Assembly: GCA_038562555.1 (NCBI GenBank)
Contig: JBCFBK010000026.1
Span: forward strand, 8,417 to 72,416
Direction: 5' to 3'
DNA: 64,000 nucleotides
DNA from: JBCFBK01 sp038562555
GTDB taxonomy: Bacteria; Bacteroidota; Bacteroidia; Bacteroidales; Prolixibacteraceae
The notes under the pieces: generated by a model
The model's database searches: none
Told to the model about the DNA's origin: nothing
What the model saw: the letters and a program-made list of their open reading frames with translations, nothing else
Program-made: the position numbers and the translations under genes
Part shown: one piece after another, positions 60,675-64,000 of the stretch
How the letters are laid out: every line of letters begins with the position of its first letter
Position numbering within the stretch: position 1 is the stretch's first letter

Positions 60675-62750
60675 TCACTCTTCCCTCCACACCAGCACAC
60701 CCGCCGTTGGAATACGCTTCTCCCCGATCAGAATTTTCGCTCCTGCCGGGAGTTTCATTTCATAGATTTTGTCGGAGTAGTTCATGGCAATGCCAAAACC
60801 ATCGCGGTACTCCACAATAACGCCTGCCGGATAGTGTTCGGCTTCAACGCCGCACCGGCTGAAGAGCTTATCGAGCACATCATATTCCAATTGGCCTTCA
60901 CGACTGTCGACCCCCACATAGGTGACCGAACCCTTTCCCAGCCTGCGGTAGGTTACGGCAGGTTTTCCCGCATAGAAATCGCCGCTGTGCGTCGCCCAGC
61001 TTTCTGTGCCTGTGGCAGGCTTCAGGATCTCTCCCCAGCTTGTCCAGCCGTATTTCTGCTGTCCCATCCTGATGGTATCGGGCGCATGAGGCATCAGCAG
61101 ATCATAAAATTCGATTTGCGAGCCGATCAGATCATAGATTGGCTGAGCGAACGGAGCTTCCCACAAATGGCCCTGGCTGTCCTGATGGCCGGTGCGGCAG
61201 CTCAGCACCAGGTTTCCGCCGTTTTTTACATAGCCCGTAAGCTTCGCGATGAGCTCGCGGCTGATTTGCTGGTATGCCGGCGCTACAATGAACAGATACG
61301 CGGAAAAGTCCATCGTATCGCGAATAAAATCGACCGGAGCGCCAAACGATTTCAGAGCACTGTAATATTTCAGCACATGTTTTTCCGTGTTCCACTCGGT
61401 GGTCTGGCGGTTCTGCTCAATGGCCGCCATATTGTCGGGATCGAACAAAACAGCCGTCTTCCGTTTCAGGTACCTGTCGGGCACTTTAGATGAAGCCTGG
61501 TTTTTCCGGATCAGGTTAATTTCTTCGATAAACTTTTGGTATTCCAGTCCGCCGGGAGTCGGCGTAACTCCGTCATAGCCCACAATGCCGTAATGGTATT
61601 GTTCATAGCCGTAGACAGGCGCCCTGAAACGGTAAGTACACGCAAATTTGCTTCCTCCGGCAAACACATGCCAGAGCCAAAGCCTCACCGCGCCCGGCAG
61701 TGGCTGGGAATTGATTTTTCCCCAGTTCACCTGTCCCGGCTGCAGTTCCATCACGCCGTACAGCGGAGACAAGGGCCTGAAAAAGTCGTTCGCCATCCCG
61801 ATCCGGGTGTAGTCTCCCAGGCGGTATCCTTTCTCTCCAATGCCCATGGCATCCCCATAAACCATGTAACGGGTGTAGGAAATAAAATCCATTTCGCGGC
61901 TCATACCAATATAACGGCCGCTGTATACCGGAACATAATTGGAAGTGATCCACTGACCGGCCCTGGCATATTGGCGGATGGTCTTTGCCTGTTCGTCCAG
62001 GAAAGAAGCGGTTTCCGCATCGCAGAACCGGCCATGGTCCAGCTTCTGGTATAAATTCATTCCCCATTGTTTGTATTTGGGAATATTGATCTGGTCAAAG
62101 CTGCTGTAGGTTCCGCTCCAAAAGTCGGTTCCCCAGGCTTTATTCAGGGCATCCACCGAGCTGTACTTTTCTTTCAGCCAGGTGCGGAAACGCTGTTGCG
62201 CATCCGCTCCGTAATCGACGTTCGACCAAGGCTCATTGTCGAGCTGCCAACCCATAATCCGCTCGTCCTGTCCGTAATGCCTGGCCAGTTCGGTGATCAT
62301 TTTTAGTGAATATTCCCGGTAAAAATCGCTTGAAAAAGAAGCATGCTGACGTCCTCCGTGATCATAGGTTGTGCCGTCTTCATTGGTTTTCAACACTTCC
62401 GGATGCTTTCGTACCAGCCATACGGGCGGGGTAGCCGTCGAGGTGCACATAATTACCTTCAGCTTGTATTTCGCAGCCAGCGCCACCGCCCGGTCGAGCC
62501 AGGCAAAATCATATTTTCCTTCTTCCGGCTCAAGCTGCGCCCAGGCAAATTCAGCAAAATGGGTGAATTCGAAGCCCATTTCGGCCATCTTTTTCAAATC
62601 GCGCTCCCACTGCGATTCATCCCAATGCTCGGGGTAATAATAGGCACCGACTGTGGTCAATTCACTGGCAGGGGAGAATACACTGCTCTCCTGCGCGTTT
62701 GCAGAAAAGCCAGCTACCAGTAAAAGAAAAATCAGCTTGTATGTTTTCAT
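60675..62750 (-). CDS. Beta-galactosidase (GH42)
   Basis: 691 residues from the ATG at 62750 (signal peptide MKTYKLIFLLLVAGFSANAQ). TIM barrel with GAYYYPEHWDESQWERDL, EFAWAQLEPEEGKYDF, the acid/base Glu in GWQLDNEPW, and the nucleophile Glu in GVMELQPGQVNW; then the trimerisation domain with VAPAYQQISRE and a small C-terminal beta domain. It is likely to remove galactose from rhamnogalacturonan side chains or arabinogalactan; this is inferred from the neighbours. First gene of the operon-like set. Confidence 0.93.
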   Translation of the reverse strand: MKTYKLIFLLLVAGFSANAQESSVFSPASELTTVGAYYYPEHWDESQWERDLKKMAEMGFEFTHFAEFAWAQLEPEEGKYDFAWLDRAVALAAKYKLKVIMCTSTATPPVWLVRKHPEVLKTNEDGTTYDHGGRQHASFSSDFYREYSLKMITELARHYGQDERIMGWQLDNEPWSNVDYGADAQQRFRTWLKEKYSSVDALNKAWGTDFWSGTYSSFDQINIPKYKQWGMNLYQKLDHGRFCDAETASFLDEQAKTIRQYARAGQWITSNYVPVYSGRYIGMSREMDFISYTRYMVYGDAMGIGEKGYRLGDYTRIGMANDFFRPLSPLYGVMELQPGQVNWGKINSQPLPGAVRLWLWHVFAGGSKFACTYRFRAPVYGYEQYHYGIVGYDGVTPTPGGLEYQKFIEEINLIRKNQASSKVPDRYLKRKTAVLFDPDNMAAIEQNRQTTEWNTEKHVLKYYSALKSFGAPVDFIRDTMDFSAYLFIVAPAYQQISRELIAKLTGYVKNGGNLVLSCRTGHQDSQGHLWEAPFAQPIYDLIGSQIEFYDLLMPHAPDTIRMGQQKYGWTSWGEILKPATGTESWATHSGDFYAGKPAVTYRRLGKGSVTYVGVDSREGQLEYDVLDKLFSRCGVEAEHYPAGVIVEYRDGFGIAMNYSDKIYEMKLPAGAKILIGEKRIPTAGVLVWREE

Positions 62751-62876
62751 ACGTTGGCTCGTTTCATACATTTTTTACATATGCTTTCAGATTTATAAAA
62801 GTAATAAATATCTTTTATTTTATTATTCCACCCAAACGATAGCAGCATTCAGCGCCCGGAAGCAGGGGGATCGCTT

Positions 62877-62922
62877 CAAAACGAACAGGACCTGTTATGC
62901 GTTATAACGGGTCCTGTTCGTT
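62877..62922 (-). terminator. Long hairpin (possible terminator)
   Basis: AACGAACAGGACC pairs with GGTCCTGTTCGTT (13 perfect pairs), with an inner GTTAT/ATAAC pairing. On the minus strand it is followed by TTTT. It lies 34 nt after the small ORF at 62957. Confidence 0.6.
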
Positions 62923-62956
62923 CCTGAAATTCATCCGTTTCCTTCAAACGGGCTTT

Positions 62957-63193
62957 TCAGCCCGTACTGCTCAGGTCCCCCTTGTAGACCGTTACAACCG
63001 TCCGCATACTGTTCAGTTCATCCTTGCTTTGCGGAATGACATCAGAAACAGCTTTTGGCCCGTAGAAAGCTTTTGAAGCATTTACTTGCGTAGACTGTTT
63101 TTGGAGTAAGTCCAAATCGATCTGATCTCCGCGAATAGAACCGGTGCATTCAACGAATACCAGGCCGACGAAGCAGAAATTTGACACCAACAT
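62957..63193 (-). CDS. Possible small exported hypothetical protein
   Basis: 78 codons from an ATG at 63193. The first about 20 residues are hydrophobic with a Cys at position 16 (FVGLVFVECTG), which could be a short signal or lipobox-like element. I recognise no family in the rest (DLDLLQKQSTQVNASKAF, then SKDELNSMRTVVTVYKGD). The long hairpin downstream suits a transcribed gene, but the frame may be chance. Confidence 0.4.
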   Translation of the reverse strand: MLVSNFCFVGLVFVECTGSIRGDQIDLDLLQKQSTQVNASKAFYGPKAVSDVIPQSKDELNSMRTVVTVYKGDLSSTG

Positions 63194-63233
63194 TTTTAGG
63201 GGGGTGAGAATGAGCTCAGGTTAATATTTTTCA

Positions 63234-63241
63234 TATCTTTG
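63234..63241 (+). promoter_or_regulatory. -7 box of a candidate small RNA
   Basis: TATCTTTG, a match to TAnnTTTG, in an otherwise nearly gene-free interval and just before two hairpins. No TTTG at the right distance for -33. Confidence 0.45.
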
Positions 63242-63247
63242 GGTTTG

Positions 63248-63330
63248 ACGGGAATTGTAATTCCCAATAGTTGATTTTGGTTTTTTGGCTGCGTTCGGTC
63301 TGGGTGGGCGGAACGCAGCTTTCATTTTTC
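63248..63330 (+). ncRNA. Candidate small RNA with two hairpins and a terminator
   Basis: Starts about 7 nt after a TATCTTTG box. First hairpin GGGAATT-gt-AATTCCC (63251-63266), then a T-rich single strand with TTGATTTTGGTTTTTTGG, then a 9-bp stem GCTGCGTTC/GAACGCAGC (63288-63319, 14-nt loop) and TTTCATTTTT as a terminator tail. No start codon with a useful frame lies inside. Known sRNA families are not recognised. The limits are estimates. Confidence 0.45.
63288..63330 (+). terminator. Rho-independent terminator of the candidate small RNA
   Basis: Stem GCTGCGTTC/GAACGCAGC, 14-nt loop, then TTTCATTTTT. On the other strand there is no T-run after the stem. The 230 nt to the next gene (63331-63561) show no gene or clear site. 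Confidence 0.65.
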
Positions 63331-63561
63331 AGAATACCAAAAGACAGGATCGCTTCTGTTTTTTTTATAATAAGATCCGTTATGACACGAATTTCTTAAT
63401 TAAAGATACGGTTCTAAAGAGATTCAAGTCAAGTTTCAGGATCACTATTTTATGAAGGTGCCGTTTTCTATTACGAACCCCCCGTTTAGACTAACGAACG
63501 AAACATTTGGTCGCAAATAATCCCAAAAAGAACCCGTGTTTAAACTCCGTTTTCCCTGTCA

Positions 63562-64000
63562 CTACTTTGTAAAGCGGATCGCTATGTTCGCGGCATTAGT
63601 TCCTGTATTGACGTCAAAACTCAAAGAGCCATTCTTATCGCTTTTGAGGGTTTTAAAAGGCTGACCGTTTAACTCGACAGCATAGCGGCTTTCGGACTTC
63701 AATCCTGATACACCATAGTTTACCTTCCCTGCAGCGGGAAATGTGGATTGATTCCAGACACGTCCCTTTTCATCCCATTTCTTAATCTCGACGGAAAGGT
63801 TTTTCTTTCCTGAAACCCGAACCTGCAGCGAACAGCTATCGTCATCTGCATGAAAGTATTCCAGCATATCCGGTGATGCACTGAACCCGAAATCGTTCGC
63901 GGAAGCCAGTTTGAACTGAGAATTTGAAACAGAATAATGACCGCTGTCCAGGCCGATAACCAGCTTCTCTGCTCTGAAGCGGTAATTCAGCCTGGTACCT
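63562..64000 (-). CDS. C-terminal part of a secreted carbohydrate-active or binding protein (truncated)
   Basis: Open from the right window edge, with no start in the window; 146 codons visible. The visible protein is beta-rich with alternating strands (EKLVIGLDSGHYSVS, DSCSLQVRVSGKKNLSVEI, GSLSFDVNTGTNAANIAIRF), like a C-terminal beta-sandwich of a pectin or glycan enzyme. The direction matches the pectin genes on its left. No catalytic motif falls inside the window, so the identity is left open; an internal ATG at 63867 is not the true start. Confidence 0.6.
   Translation of the reverse strand, partial: GTRLNYRFRAEKLVIGLDSGHYSVSNSQFKLASANDFGFSASPDMLEYFHADDDSCSLQVRVSGKKNLSVEIKKWDEKGRVWNQSTFPAAGKVNYGVSGLKSESRYAVELNGQPFKTLKSDKNGSLSFDVNTGTNAANIAIRFTK

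Overview
The window comes from a member of the Bacteroidota. The evidence is TonB-dependent receptors with a CarboxypepD_reg-like N-terminus, Bacteroidota-restricted families (HYC_CC_PP, DUF4199, five-repeat DUF349 protein), many lipoproteins, a pectin-degradation locus, start codons almost never preceded by a Shine-Dalgarno sequence, and promoters of the TTTG-N19-TAnnTTTG type (perfect upstream of the SRP RNA at 25617-25647, good upstream of pyrG). A Bacteroidales/Marinilabiliales-like organism is my inference; no 16S or marker phylogeny is available here.

Layout. 1-3064: 3'-truncated TonB receptor, a small His-rich membrane protein, a beta-propeller lipoprotein, a methyltransferase and a UPF0045-type protein. 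3118-12248: Tat-exported alkaline phosphatase, TonB receptor, a biotin-dependent acyl-CoA carboxylase operon (carboxyltransferase, biotin carboxylase, biotin carrier) and a secreted aldose 1-epimerase. 12427-22932: a plus-strand copper/silver-type detoxification locus: an HMA-AraC fusion regulator, HYC_CC_PP protein, CusA, CusC-like TolC, CusB, a DUF302 protein, a periplasmic HMA protein and an Omp85 barrel. 23104-25647: NhaC antiporter, thioredoxin, then three tRNAs (Gly, Tyr, Thr) and the SRP RNA on the minus strand.

25837-41157 is mostly housekeeping: DUF4199 protein, glycosyltransferase, cytidylate-kinase-like protein, M24 peptidase, NDH-2, GntR/LacI-type regulator, CheY-like receiver, YidC, PyrG, DUF349 protein, Hsp20, TrmD. 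41164-53689 holds an AddB-like nuclease, a SIMPL protein, a cytochrome c / sugar dehydrogenase lipoprotein pair, a 1414-residue AsmA-like protein built from about 175-residue repeats, a second glycosyltransferase and a C1 peptidase. 53917-64000 holds a CgeB-like glycosyltransferase followed by a rhamnogalacturonan/pectin-type set: pectate lyase, GH105, GH78, GH42 and a 5'-truncated protein at the right edge.

The most unusual signals are: a modular family of non-coding repeats scattered between genes, two long copies of which lie inverted around the 18 kb that contains the carboxylase and copper loci; the six- to seven-fold internal periodicity of the giant AsmA-like protein; the copper locus with its HMA-AraC fusion and terminal Omp85 barrel; a CsoR-like dyad before the first TonB receptor; and a candidate small RNA of about 80 nt at 63248-63330 in an otherwise nearly gene-free stretch.
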